The position numbers and the translations under genes are program-made. A stretch of DNA of 33,735 nucleotides from a virus: positions 1-33,735 of the IMG/VR virus record IMGVR_UViG_3300047497_000036; one strand, 5' to 3'. The notes below the pieces were generated by a model. It was not told the origin of the DNA. It saw only the letters and a program-made list of their open reading frames with translations, and did not search any database. Positions 1 through 6,382 of the stretch are shown here, one piece after another; the stretch's first letter is position 1, and each line of letters starts with the position of its first letter.

Positions 1-276
1 CCCGGTGAAGAGCACGACCCCTAGCGGGAACTTCACCTTGCCACCGAGATCGATCACCGAGGCCGCTTCGACCTCGACGACCTGCCAGAGTGCGCCCTCT
101 TCACGGACGATCGACTGCGCATGGCCCTCTCCTTTCAGGTAGCCGTGCAGGCCGTGCCCGCACTCCCTCGAATCCTTCCAGTCGGGCGCCTCGACGGGCC
201 CCGACTCGGGCCAAACGAAACCGCCATACGCCGAGCGGTCGGCCTTGACGGTTCGAAGGACGAGAACCGTGCTCAC
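1..276 (-). CDS. Phage protein of unknown function, C-terminus cut by window end
   Basis: The first 92 codons of a leftward gene that runs off the window are visible. It starts at a GTG overlapping the TGA of the upstream nuclease gene (GTGA), so the two are translationally coupled. The translation begins MSTVLVLRTVKADRSAYGG and continues with a WPESGPVEAPDW stretch, a CGHGLHG motif and a DLGGKVKFP strand near the cut. From memory this resembles an uncharacterised family found in phages and actinobacteria; I know of no assigned function. Codon use is the same GC-rich type as its neighbours. The gene is certainly real by codon pattern and coupling; its role is unknown. Confidence 0.75.
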   Translation of the reverse strand, partial: MSTVLVLRTVKADRSAYGGFVWPESGPVEAPDWKDSRECGHGLHGYLKGEGHAQSIVREEGALWQVVEVEAASVIDLGGKVKFPLGVVLFTG

Positions 277-1511
277 GACGCCTCCCTCAGCTTCGTCGCC
301 CACGCCTCGAGCAAGGCCGCGAGCTCGGCGCGCGGGATCTCGAGGGCGTCGATCAGCGAGTCGACGGTCAAGCCCCCGTGAAAGACGTTCGTCGAGGGGG
401 CGACGGTGACCTGATCGGCCTTGCGCGGGCGACCGCGCTTCGGCGCCTCGGTCGCCACGCCAACCGGCGGGGGCGCAGCCGCACCGACCGGCGGGGCCGG
501 GGGTAGGGCGCTCTCGGGCGGGTTCACCGGCGCCGGCGCGGGCAGGGTCGCCGCGGCGCGGCTCGCGGCCAGGGGCTCGCCCGGCGCTACGGGCTTCATG
601 AAGGTCGCCGGGATCGCCGCTGCGGGCGCGGGCGCGACCGACTCCGGCGGAGTCGTCGGGGCCGGCGGGGGCACGGCGCAGCCGGCGGGGGTCCTGCGCA
701 GCCGGTCGAGTAGAGAGCCTGTACGTACATCGCCCATGGGGGGATTCTCCTTTTCGTTCCATGCCGACGCGTGGACGCTCGGCGAAAGGTTGCACTTGTT
801 CCGGTAGGGGCACCCGCCGAACGCGTCGCACGCGAGGGGCGACGGCGGGAGCTCCTCTGCTTTCGTGATCCCCCCTCTTGTGGTGACGATCTCTCTCGCG
901 ACCGCGTCGATCCGCTCGAACTCCCCCACGACGTGGGGCGCGGCGAGCGGGAGGTGCACGCGCATCGCCCGCGCCGCGCCCCGTGTCCGGGTGTACCCCC
1001 AAACCGCGTCGACCTCGTCGGCGCCCTCGAGCATCGCCGCGAACGCGTAGGTGATGCACTGAGTGTCGTTCCGAAGGATCTCCGCGGTCTTCGCCCAACG
1101 GAAGTCGCCGGTCGTCTTCGTATCCCAGACAAGGGGGCGGCCGGGCGTGTCGATTCCGGGCACGATGCGCGAGTCAGGCGCCCAGAGATCGAGCTCGCCT
1201 TGCCAGCCCCACGCCCCGCCGAAGGGCGACGGGAAGACGAACTTCCTCCGCAGCTTCATCCCCGGCGACATCGGCGGGGGGAGCAGCGGCGCGAGGGCGG
1301 TGGCGATCTCGCCCGACCGGCGGGTGAAGTCGAACGCCCGCCCGGTCGCGAGGTACGGGTCAAGCTGCTCGTCCTGTACCTCGGTGCCTAGCGCAGCGCT
1401 GGCGTTCTGCGGGGTCTCGACCTTCTCTATGTACTTGAACGCCCACTTCCTTTTGCAGAGGGTCCACGTATCGATCTGGGTCGGCGAGTACAGGTCGAGG
1501 TTAGGGTCCAC
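273..1511 (-). CDS. PD-(D/E)XK nuclease, Cas4/RecB type, with AT-hook tail
   Basis: This 412-aa protein carries the marks of a Cas4/AddB-like exonuclease. The N-terminus has SPTQIDTWTLCKRKW with Cys19. The metal centre is Asp108 (GELDLW), Asp130-x-Lys132 (WDTKTTG) and Gln151. A C-x5-C-x5-C cluster (Cys228, 234, 240) together with Cys19 would bind an Fe-S cluster, as known for the family. Residues 275-355 are a Pro/Ala-rich linker, followed by an AT-hook-like KRGRPRK at 358-364 and a short helical C-terminus. The likely role is DNA end processing or recombination in phage replication. It starts at GTG with AAGGG just upstream, which is part of the repeated GTCACCACAAG motif. The linker and AT-hook are unusual additions to the core, which is normally near 250 aa. 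Confidence 0.85.
   Translation of the reverse strand: MDPNLDLYSPTQIDTWTLCKRKWAFKYIEKVETPQNASAALGTEVQDEQLDPYLATGRAFDFTRRSGEIATALAPLLPPPMSPGMKLRRKFVFPSPFGGAWGWQGELDLWAPDSRIVPGIDTPGRPLVWDTKTTGDFRWAKTAEILRNDTQCITYAFAAMLEGADEVDAVWGYTRTRGAARAMRVHLPLAAPHVVGEFERIDAVAREIVTTRGGITKAEELPPSPLACDAFGGCPYRNKCNLSPSVHASAWNEKENPPMGDVRTGSLLDRLRRTPAGCAVPPPAPTTPPESVAPAPAAAIPATFMKPVAPGEPLAASRAAATLPAPAPVNPPESALPPAPPVGAAAPPPVGVATEAPKRGRPRKADQVTVAPSTNVFHGGLTVDSLIDALEIPRAELAALLEAWATKLREAS
877..887 (-). repeat. Copy A of the 11-bp motif GTCACCACAAG (inside nuclease gene)
   Basis: An exact minus-strand copy of GTCACCACAAG, here lying inside the nuclease coding sequence (codons for V-T-T-R). Unlike the other three copies it is not followed by a start codon, although AGGGG follows it. 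Confidence 0.6.
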
Positions 1512-1516
1512 GTGCC

Positions 1517-1551
1517 CTTGTGGTGACGACAGCGGAAGGTGTCACCACAAG
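1517..1551. promoter_or_regulatory. Divergent control region: inverted pair of GTCACCACAAG
   Basis: CTTGTGGTGAC (1517-1527) and GTCACCACAAG (1541-1551) form a perfect 11-bp inverted repeat around a 13-base spacer between the leftward nuclease gene and the rightward replication block. Each arm ends 5-6 bases before a start codon (GTG at 1511 on the minus strand, ATG at 1558 on the plus strand) and its AAG forms part of the Shine-Dalgarno sequence. It could be an operator pair or a shared translation leader. The base-level repeat is certain; the function is inferred. Confidence 0.65.
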
Positions 1552-1557
1552 AAGCGC

Positions 1558-1668
1558 ATGCTCACTCCGATCCCGACGACGTACGCGGGCGTGACGTTCC
1601 GATCGCGGACTGCGAAAGACCTGATTCAGGCAGAGAAACGCGCACGTACGCAAAGGTTCTGGGGTTGA
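1558..1668 (+). CDS. 36-aa small protein upstream of and coupled to the replication gene
   Basis: A short ORF starts at ATG six bases after a GTCACCACAAG copy (AAGAAG acts as Shine-Dalgarno) and ends in a TGA overlapping a TTG start of the next gene (TTGA at 1665-1668). The peptide has a TYAGVTFRSRTAKDL stretch and a basic C-terminus. The YxGVxFRSR pattern faintly recalls the N-terminus of some phage nuclease-like proteins, but at this length no function can be given. Its third positions are G/C-rich, better than the competing frame that starts at 1539. It could be a leader peptide or a regulator. Confidence 0.5.
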   Translation: MLTPIPTTYAGVTFRSRTAKDLIQAEKRARTQRFWG

Positions 1669-3458
1669 TCACCTTCGCCCTTTATCCCGTAGTCGGCGGG
1701 CGGTGCGGCTGCGGGAATCCCGAGTGCAAAAACGCCGGCAAGCATCCCGCCGAAGCGTGGTCTCGTATCCCCGACGACCGCGCGCCCCTTGTTCCCACCG
1801 AGACGCAGGGCGTAGGTATCGCCACCGGCGCACGTTCCGGCGTCTTCGTGCTCGACATCGACACGAAGAACGTGGACGGGTTCGCAGAGCTCGCGAAGCT
1901 CGGCGACCTGCCGGACACCTATGCCGTGCAGACGCCTACAGGCGGGGCGCATCTCTATTTCCGGCACCCCGGGTTCCCTGTTCGGAACTCGGCCCCGAAG
2001 TCGAACCCGATCGCCCCCGGCCTCGACATCCGAGGCGACGGCGGTTACGTCGTCGCGCCCGGGTCGCCGCACGCGAACGGCGGGCGGTATGAGGTCGTCT
2101 GCGACGCTCCGATCGCCGACGCGCCCTCGTGGCTCCTCTCATGGCCCGGGCTGAAGCACCGGGGCACCGAGCTCGCGGCGCCCGCGGCCGACGTCGAGGC
2201 GCGTGTCGCGTCCGTTCCGAAGGCGTGGCGCATCGCGAAAGCAAAAGCGTGGGCCGCGACGCAACCCCCTGCGATCGAGGGGGCTGGCGGGGACGGGCAC
2301 ACGTTTCAGGTCGTGACCCGCGTCGTACACGACTTCTGCCTCACCGATCAGGACATGATCGACGAGGCGCTCGTCGAATGGAACTCAAGGTGTCAGCCAC
2401 CATGGGCCGGCGCCGAATGGACGCACAAGGTCGACTCGGCGCTGAATCATTCGACAAAGGAATGGCGCACGGGGATAACGCTGGAGTACGCGGCCGAGAA
2501 CTTGCTTTCCGCGGAGGTGCCGGACGCGCCCGAGGGGTGGGGTGTCATCGACTGGAACAAGCTCGACCCCCCGATCCGTTGGGTCGTCGAGGGCGTCGTT
2601 CAAGAGGCGACCGTATCGCTGGCCTTCGGCCCGCCGAACGCCTTGAAGACGTGGACGATGTACCTGATCGCTGCGGCCGTGGCATCGGGCACGCCCTGGC
2701 TTGGGCGCCCCGTCGGCCGTGGCCTCGTCGTGATCCTCGACTACGAAAGTAGCGAGAGGCAGGCGCGCCGACGCATGCGCGTGCTTCAGCAACGGGGGAT
2801 CACCGGCATCCGCTACGTGAACCCGAAGGAAATGCTCGACGAGCCCGACTTGTGGGTGCGCTTGGCCGAGCTGAAGCCCGCGCTCGTCGTCGTCGACTCG
2901 CTGTCACGCGGCATGATCGGCCGAGACGAGAACGATGCCAAAGCGATGGCGATCCCGCTCGACCTCGCGAAGCGCCTCGCGCGCGACTGCGGCGCGGCGA
3001 CGATCTTCATCCACCACAAGAACAAGAGCGCGGCTGAAGGGCACATGGCTGCTCGAGGCTCGGGCGCGATCACGGCCGCGGCCGAAGGGTGGCTCGAGTT
3101 CGACGACTTCGAAAAGGGCTCGGGAAGCGTTCAGCGCGCCACGCTTCGCTGCGGGCGCCTGACGGAGTCGATCGCGTTCGACGACATTCGGTTGGAGCTC
3201 TCCGACGAAAAGGGGCTCGTCGAGGTGAAGGCTGCGGGGTCAGAGCCCGTGTCGAAGGGGCTGGACAATCGCGAGCGCATCTTCTCGATCTTGCGTTCGC
3301 GATCGGAGGGTGTGCCTCGGAAGGAGCTGCGCGGCGTGCTTCGGGGCACGATGCAGAAACGCGAGGCTGACATCTCCGAGCTGCTCGTGTCTGACACGCT
3401 TGTGAAGTTCAAAAGGGACGGCGAAGAGTGGGTCATGTTGCGTCCTGGGGCGCCCTAG
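1665..3458 (+). CDS. Replication protein: Prim-Pol primase/polymerase fused to RecA-like ATPase
   Basis: About 597 aa from the TTG that overlaps the upstream stop. The N-terminal archaeo-eukaryotic Prim-Pol domain shows CGCGNPECKNAGKHP, catalytic Asp64-x-Asp66 (LDIDTKN), GGAHLYFR and the GLDIRGDGGYVVAPGS block. A linker domain follows (about 190-300). Then comes an AAA_25/RepA-like ATPase: P-loop GPPNALKT (322-329), Walker B LVVVD (Asp411) and IHHKNK (449-454). The P-loop lacks the usual second glycine, a change also seen in phage RepA-like proteins. The C-terminus (about 540-597) looks like a winged helix. It would prime and unwind phage DNA at the AT-rich repeats directly downstream. The start is uncertain: an in-frame GTG at 1539 exists but lies inside the repeated motif. 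Confidence 0.85.
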   Translation: MITFALYPVVGGRCGCGNPECKNAGKHPAEAWSRIPDDRAPLVPTETQGVGIATGARSGVFVLDIDTKNVDGFAELAKLGDLPDTYAVQTPTGGAHLYFRHPGFPVRNSAPKSNPIAPGLDIRGDGGYVVAPGSPHANGGRYEVVCDAPIADAPSWLLSWPGLKHRGTELAAPAADVEARVASVPKAWRIAKAKAWAATQPPAIEGAGGDGHTFQVVTRVVHDFCLTDQDMIDEALVEWNSRCQPPWAGAEWTHKVDSALNHSTKEWRTGITLEYAAENLLSAEVPDAPEGWGVIDWNKLDPPIRWVVEGVVQEATVSLAFGPPNALKTWTMYLIAAAVASGTPWLGRPVGRGLVVILDYESSERQARRRMRVLQQRGITGIRYVNPKEMLDEPDLWVRLAELKPALVVVDSLSRGMIGRDENDAKAMAIPLDLAKRLARDCGAATIFIHHKNKSAAEGHMAARGSGAITAAAEGWLEFDDFEKGSGSVQRATLRCGRLTESIAFDDIRLELSDEKGLVEVKAAGSEPVSKGLDNRERIFSILRSRSEGVPRKELRGVLRGTMQKREADISELLVSDTLVKFKRDGEEWVMLRPGAP

Positions 3459-3483
3459 TGATTTCGCGCACTTACAGAATTAC

Positions 3484-3504
3484 GGGTGACAATTACTGTC
3501 ACCC
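3484..3504. other. Hairpin GGGTGACA / TGTCACCC in the origin candidate
   Basis: A perfect 8-bp inverted repeat with a 5-base loop (ATTAC), starting 25 bases after the replication gene stop. It is followed by CCAAAA on the plus strand rather than a T-run, so it is a poor terminator. It may be a protein binding site within the repeat cluster. Confidence 0.5.
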
Positions 3505-3603
3505 CCAAAATTACGCCCGTAATTACGGATCTCGCAAACGAAGGTAAAGCGTGGAATTTATTGCGATTACGGGCGTAATTTTAGGATCGATTTTCCCCTA
3601 TAA

Positions 3604-3640
3604 TTACGCCCCCCGAGTGCCTATAGGCACGGGGGCGTAA
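3604..3640. other. Long hairpin with central palindrome GTGCCTATAGGCAC
   Basis: The 14-bp perfect palindrome (3617-3630) is extended by TTACGCCCCC on the left and GGGGGCGTAA on the right, giving a stem of about 17 bp with a small bulge. Its outer ends are AATTACG-type repeats. It sits between the iteron cluster and the RuvC-like gene. It may be an origin structure, an operator or a transcription pause site. Confidence 0.5.
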
Positions 3641-3669
3641 CTGGGGCGGCTGTCAGGGGTGCTCTTTCC

Positions 3670-3680
3670 GTCACCACAAG
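3670..3680 (+). promoter_or_regulatory. Copy D of GTCACCACAAG, leader of RuvC-like gene
   Basis: An exact copy of the 11-bp motif ending five bases before the ATG at 3686. The following AGAGGG gives the Shine-Dalgarno sequence. It shares the downstream GCATGCTC with the copy at 1541. Confidence 0.6.
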
Positions 3681-3685
3681 AGGGC

Positions 3686-4141
3686 ATGCTCGTCACGATC
3701 GACCCCGGGGTGCACTCGGGTTGGGCGCTCTGGGGGTTGCACGGACTGATCGCGTGCGGTCTCGGCGACCCTCGAAGCTGCAAGCTGCACCGGGTGACGT
3801 CAGACGATCCCGACGTCGACACGATCCGCGACGTGTGGATCGAGCGCCCGGTCGTGTACCCGCACTCGCCCGTGCGCCCGAACGACCTGATCACCCTGGC
3901 ACTCGACGCCGGGCGTTGGGCGGGGATCTACGAAGCGTGCGGAGTCGAGGCGCACTTCGTGACGCCGGCGGAATGGAAAGGGCAAGTCCCCAAGGCGATC
4001 CATCACGCGAGGATCTGGGGCGTGCTCTCGGCCGAGGCGCAAGAGGTCGTCGAGAAGGGCTGCAGGAAGCTCGCGCCCTCGAAGCGTCACAACGTGCTCG
4101 ACGCGGTCGGGCTCGGGCTCTGGGTTAGGGGGTGGAGGTGA
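3686..4141 (+). CDS. RuvC-like Holliday junction resolvase
   Basis: A 151-aa protein with the RNase H-like fold pattern of RuvC. The first strand is VTIDPGVHSGWALWG with Asp6, the second acidic residue is Glu53 (DVWIERP), and the C-terminal KRHNVLDAVGLG supplies His135 and Asp139. A DAGRWAGIYEACG helix and VTPAEWKG follow the usual order. It would resolve branched DNA before packaging, matching its place after the replication gene and candidate origin. ATG 3686 is chosen because AGAGGG precedes it and the protein then begins directly at the first catalytic strand. The next gene begins at its stop. Confidence 0.8.
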   Translation: MLVTIDPGVHSGWALWGLHGLIACGLGDPRSCKLHRVTSDDPDVDTIRDVWIERPVVYPHSPVRPNDLITLALDAGRWAGIYEACGVEAHFVTPAEWKGQVPKAIHHARIWGVLSAEAQEVVEKGCRKLAPSKRHNVLDAVGLGLWVRGWR

Positions 4142-4143
4142 GC

Positions 4144-4332
4144 GTGCGATACATCGTCGCGCGCCCGGGCGCGCTCGTGGCCTTCGACTCGATCGGCGAC
4201 GCACGCGAGCACGCGTACAAGCAGGCGCGCCCGAAGGGCTGGAAGCAAAAGTTCGTGATTCTCGAGGTGAGGGAGATCGAAACGCTGTTTCCGCTCGGCT
4301 CGCCGACGGGGCGCGGAGCAAAGGCGACATGA
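4144..4332 (+). CDS. Small protein of unknown function
   Basis: A 62-aa protein (MRYIVARPGALVAFDS onward) with a KQARPKGWKQKFVILEVREIE strand-rich centre and no recognisable domain. The GTG at 4144 is preferred because a full GGAGGTGA lies five bases before it; a GTG at 4138 overlapping the RuvC-like stop is also possible. It is coupled at both ends: the next gene's ATG overlaps its TGA. It belongs to the early rightward operon; its role is unknown. Confidence 0.65.
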   Translation: MRYIVARPGALVAFDSIGDAREHAYKQARPKGWKQKFVILEVREIETLFPLGSPTGRGAKAT

Positions 4333-4691
4333 AACTCTCAGCGGAAGACGTGAAAGCGATCGACGCAGCGGTCGCGTCGGTGGCGCATCGACTGCAGCCC
4401 GAGGATCGCTTCGACCTGCGGCAAGAGCTCGCGTTGCGCCTGCTCTCGCGCGAGCGGCGCCCGGGCAACGTGCGCGAATGGCTGCGCGAGGCCGCGCACG
4501 GATGGACGGTTGACTTTCTGCGCTCGGCGACGAAACAGCGCGAGCTTCTGCACGAGCTGCACGAGTTCGGTGGCGGCCCGTACCGTCGCGGCGCTGAATG
4601 GCGCCCGACGTGGTACCCGCCGCACCCCGACGCGGTTGAAGGGCCTTGGCTTGCCTGCGAAGGCGCTCGGCTTATGCGCGTAAAGAAGTGA
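4329..4691 (+). CDS. Sigma-70 region-2-like protein lacking region 4
   Basis: A 120-aa protein whose residues 5-75 follow the ECF sigma region-2 pattern: an initial helix, then FDLRQELALRLL (compare the usual DLVQEVFLRL), GNVREWLREAAHGWTVDFLRS (compare NVRAWLRRIARNLAIDHLR) and a basic KQREL end. Beyond about residue 80 there is an aromatic, proline-rich tail (AEWRPTWYPPHP) and no region 4 helix-turn-helix. It overlaps the previous gene by ATGA. It may direct host RNA polymerase to phage late promoters or act as an anti/co-sigma factor. The family assignment is by pattern only. Confidence 0.6.
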   Translation: MKLSAEDVKAIDAAVASVAHRLQPEDRFDLRQELALRLLSRERRPGNVREWLREAAHGWTVDFLRSATKQRELLHELHEFGGGPYRRGAEWRPTWYPPHPDAVEGPWLACEGARLMRVKK

Positions 4692-4770
4692 CTTCCTTAG
4701 CTTTTTACGAATTGTCGATTTCCAACCGAGTCGGGGCCCTTTTGGATCGACTCCTGTAGCAGAGGGGACA

Positions 4771-5475
4771 GTGCGTCCACATTGGCTAGTCGCTGCGTTT
4801 TTCCTCGGTGCGACGTGTTGCCGCCCGGCTGCAAAGCTGGAGCATCCGCGCCCTTCCCCCGAAACTCTTGCGGCGCAGCTGGTAGATGAGACCGTCGCGC
4901 TCTACGACTCCGAGCAGGAAGCCCCGTTCTGCTCTGGCGTCTGGATGTCCGATGCGGTTTTCCTGACCGCCGACCATTGTGTCGCCTCGAAGCACGCGAC
5001 CCCCGGCGACGTGCTGTCATACGTCGTGCGGCGCGACGTGAGCGAAGCCGGCGACATTCGCACGATCCGTCACGCTGCAGTGCTCGCGGTCGACGAGACG
5101 CACGATCTCGCCCTCCTACGCGCGCTCGATCCCCCGCCCCACACTGCGGCCCGTCTTTCGTCCAAAAAGCTCGTGGCGGGGCTGCCAGTGTTCACGATGG
5201 GGCATCCCGTGAAGCTCTGGTGGTCGTTCTCCTCGGGCGAGATCGCGGCGGTGCGCATCCTCGCCGACGAGGACGAAGACCCCGTGCACTACGTGCAGGC
5301 AACCGCGCCCGTGTCGCCAGGCTGCTCAGGCGGGGGGCTCTTCGACGACGAGGGAAACCTCGTGGGCGTGACCCGGGCCGTCTGGGGCCGCCAGTTCGGG
5401 GCCGAGAACACGAACCTGTTCGTCCACCGCGACTCGGTCGCAGTGTTCCTGCAGCACGAAGGGATCACGTCGTGA
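4771..5475 (+). CDS. Secreted trypsin-like (S1 family) serine protease
   Basis: A 234-aa protein starting at GTG, eight bases after AGAGGGG. Residues 1-20 form a signal peptide with Cys16-Cys17; the lipobox is imperfect, so lipidation is uncertain. The full chymotrypsin-fold triad is present: His69 (TADHC), Asp112 (DETHDLALL) and Ser186 (SPGCSGGGLF). FCSGVWM before the His motif and GHPVKLW between Asp and Ser fit the S1/HtrA-type layout, with no PDZ domain. It would act in the periplasm or outside the cell. It lies between the sigma-like gene and a coupled small gene. A secreted trypsin-like protease is unusual in a phage and may be a lysogenic-conversion or moron gene. Confidence 0.85.
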   Translation: MRPHWLVAAFFLGATCCRPAAKLEHPRPSPETLAAQLVDETVALYDSEQEAPFCSGVWMSDAVFLTADHCVASKHATPGDVLSYVVRRDVSEAGDIRTIRHAAVLAVDETHDLALLRALDPPPHTAARLSSKKLVAGLPVFTMGHPVKLWWSFSSGEIAAVRILADEDEDPVHYVQATAPVSPGCSGGGLFDDEGNLVGVTRAVWGRQFGAENTNLFVHRDSVAVFLQHEGITS

Positions 5476-5675
5476 CCTTCGACGAGGCCAGGCAGAGCGC
5501 GATTGATAAGTTCTGCTCTCTTGCGATCGGCCTCACGAAGCGCGCGACGGCGCTCGACGACAAGGCTACGCGCCTCATGGACAAGGTCGTCGTAATCGTC
5601 GCCCTCTGCGAACTCCCCGGCGACGCCCCCTTGCGGGCGTACTGTCAACCGAACGTGCTGGCTCTCGAGTGCTGA
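5472..5675 (+). CDS. Small protein of unknown function
   Basis: A 67-aa protein starting at a GTG that overlaps the protease stop (GTGA). It begins MTFDEARQSAIDKFCSLA, continues as an amphipathic helix (TKRATALDDKATRLMDKVV) and has three cysteines in the C-terminal half. There is no signal peptide or known domain. Tight coupling suggests co-expression with the protease; whether it is an inhibitor or partner is open. Confidence 0.6.
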   Translation: MTFDEARQSAIDKFCSLAIGLTKRATALDDKATRLMDKVVVIVALCELPGDAPLRAYCQPNVLALEC

Positions 5676-5848
5676 AACACTGACACTGAACGCAGCCCCG
5701 ATGTAGTACAAGTGAACAGGGGTATACGGGTACCCACCTAACCCCTTGAAAGTGCGCCTGATTCGCGGATTGTGAGTGAATCAATTCAAGTCAGAACGAA
5801 CCGACCGCTGAACACGACGCACACTCAGAACGACTGCGGGCTACCACG
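5676..5848. promoter_or_regulatory. Intergenic gap before the terminase genes, possible late promoter region
   Basis: This 173-bp gap separates the early and packaging blocks and is less GC-rich than its surroundings. It contains the palindromic GGGTACCC near 5728 and a TTGAAA hexamer near 5746. I cannot find a convincing matching -10 element, so no promoter is pinpointed; its position makes it the best place for late transcription to start. Confidence 0.3.
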
Positions 5849-6382
5849 ATGGCACGGAAACGAACCGACTTCGGCCACGCGGTAAACGCCGAGATCGAAG
5901 CCCGAACCGCCCGCGGGGAGTCGGCCGAGACGATCGCTGCGGCACTCGGAATGCCGGCGCAGCTCAGCACGATACGGCGACGTCAGGCCGAGCTTCGGGG
6001 CAAGGCGCCCCCACACTCCGCCCAGCGCGCCGGCGAGCCCGCGCCCCCGAGCGTCGCGCCGTCCCCGCCGACCCCCGCGGGCACCGGCGGGGAGGACGTG
6101 CCCGACGAGGTGCCCGAGGGCACCCCGATCGAGCAGATCGACCGCTGGCTGAAGGTCTTGAAGCAGGGTGCGAACCTCGCCGAAGAGCACAAGAACCTGA
6201 AAGATCTGGCGAGCATTGCCGCAAAGGTCGCCACGCTCATGGCGTTGCGGCACCGGGTCGCCCCGCTCCCGAAACTCGACCCTTCGGACAACCCCGACTT
6301 CAAGGCGCTCGCCGCGCAGGGCCGAGAGCGCCTCGCAAAGCTTGCTCTTGAGCTCTTCCAGCCCCAGAACGCCGCGGAGTGA
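5849..6382 (+). CDS. Putative terminase small subunit
   Basis: A 177-aa protein directly upstream of the large terminase. Residues 10-52 look like a DNA-binding helix-turn-helix (ARTARGESAETIAAALGMPA then STIRRRQAEL). A Pro/Gly-rich linker runs from about 53 to 90, followed by a helical oligomerisation region (IEQIDRWLKVLKQGANLAEEHKNLKDLASI). The N-terminal HTH, flexible linker, helical core and gene order support DNA recognition for packaging. The assignment rests on position and architecture rather than on a diagnostic motif. Confidence 0.65.
   Translation: MARKRTDFGHAVNAEIEARTARGESAETIAAALGMPAQLSTIRRRQAELRGKAPPHSAQRAGEPAPPSVAPSPPTPAGTGGEDVPDEVPEGTPIEQIDRWLKVLKQGANLAEEHKNLKDLASIAAKVATLMALRHRVAPLPKLDPSDNPDFKALAAQGRERLAKLALELFQPQNAAE

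Larger units (their letters stand above)
3478..3641. repeat. Iteron-like AATTACG repeat cluster, candidate replication origin
   Basis: A markedly AT-rich noncoding stretch in an otherwise GC-rich genome. AATTACGSS or its complement occurs at 3478-3486, 3509-3518, 3518-3524 (complement), 3521-3528, 3566-3571 with complement to 3580, 3602-3610 and, one base off, 3635-3641. Two sites form near-palindromes (AATTACGCCCGTAATT and ATTACGGGCGTAATT). The cluster follows the Prim-Pol/RepA-like gene, the usual place for an iteron origin. An operator array is the alternative. The repeats are seen; origin function is inferred. Confidence 0.6.

Noticed and set aside
1539-1541. GTG start for the Prim-Pol gene
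   Set aside because: It lies inside the repeated motif without a Shine-Dalgarno, and the first 42 codons have poor codon bias; the TTG at 1665 fits coupling better, though this is not proven.
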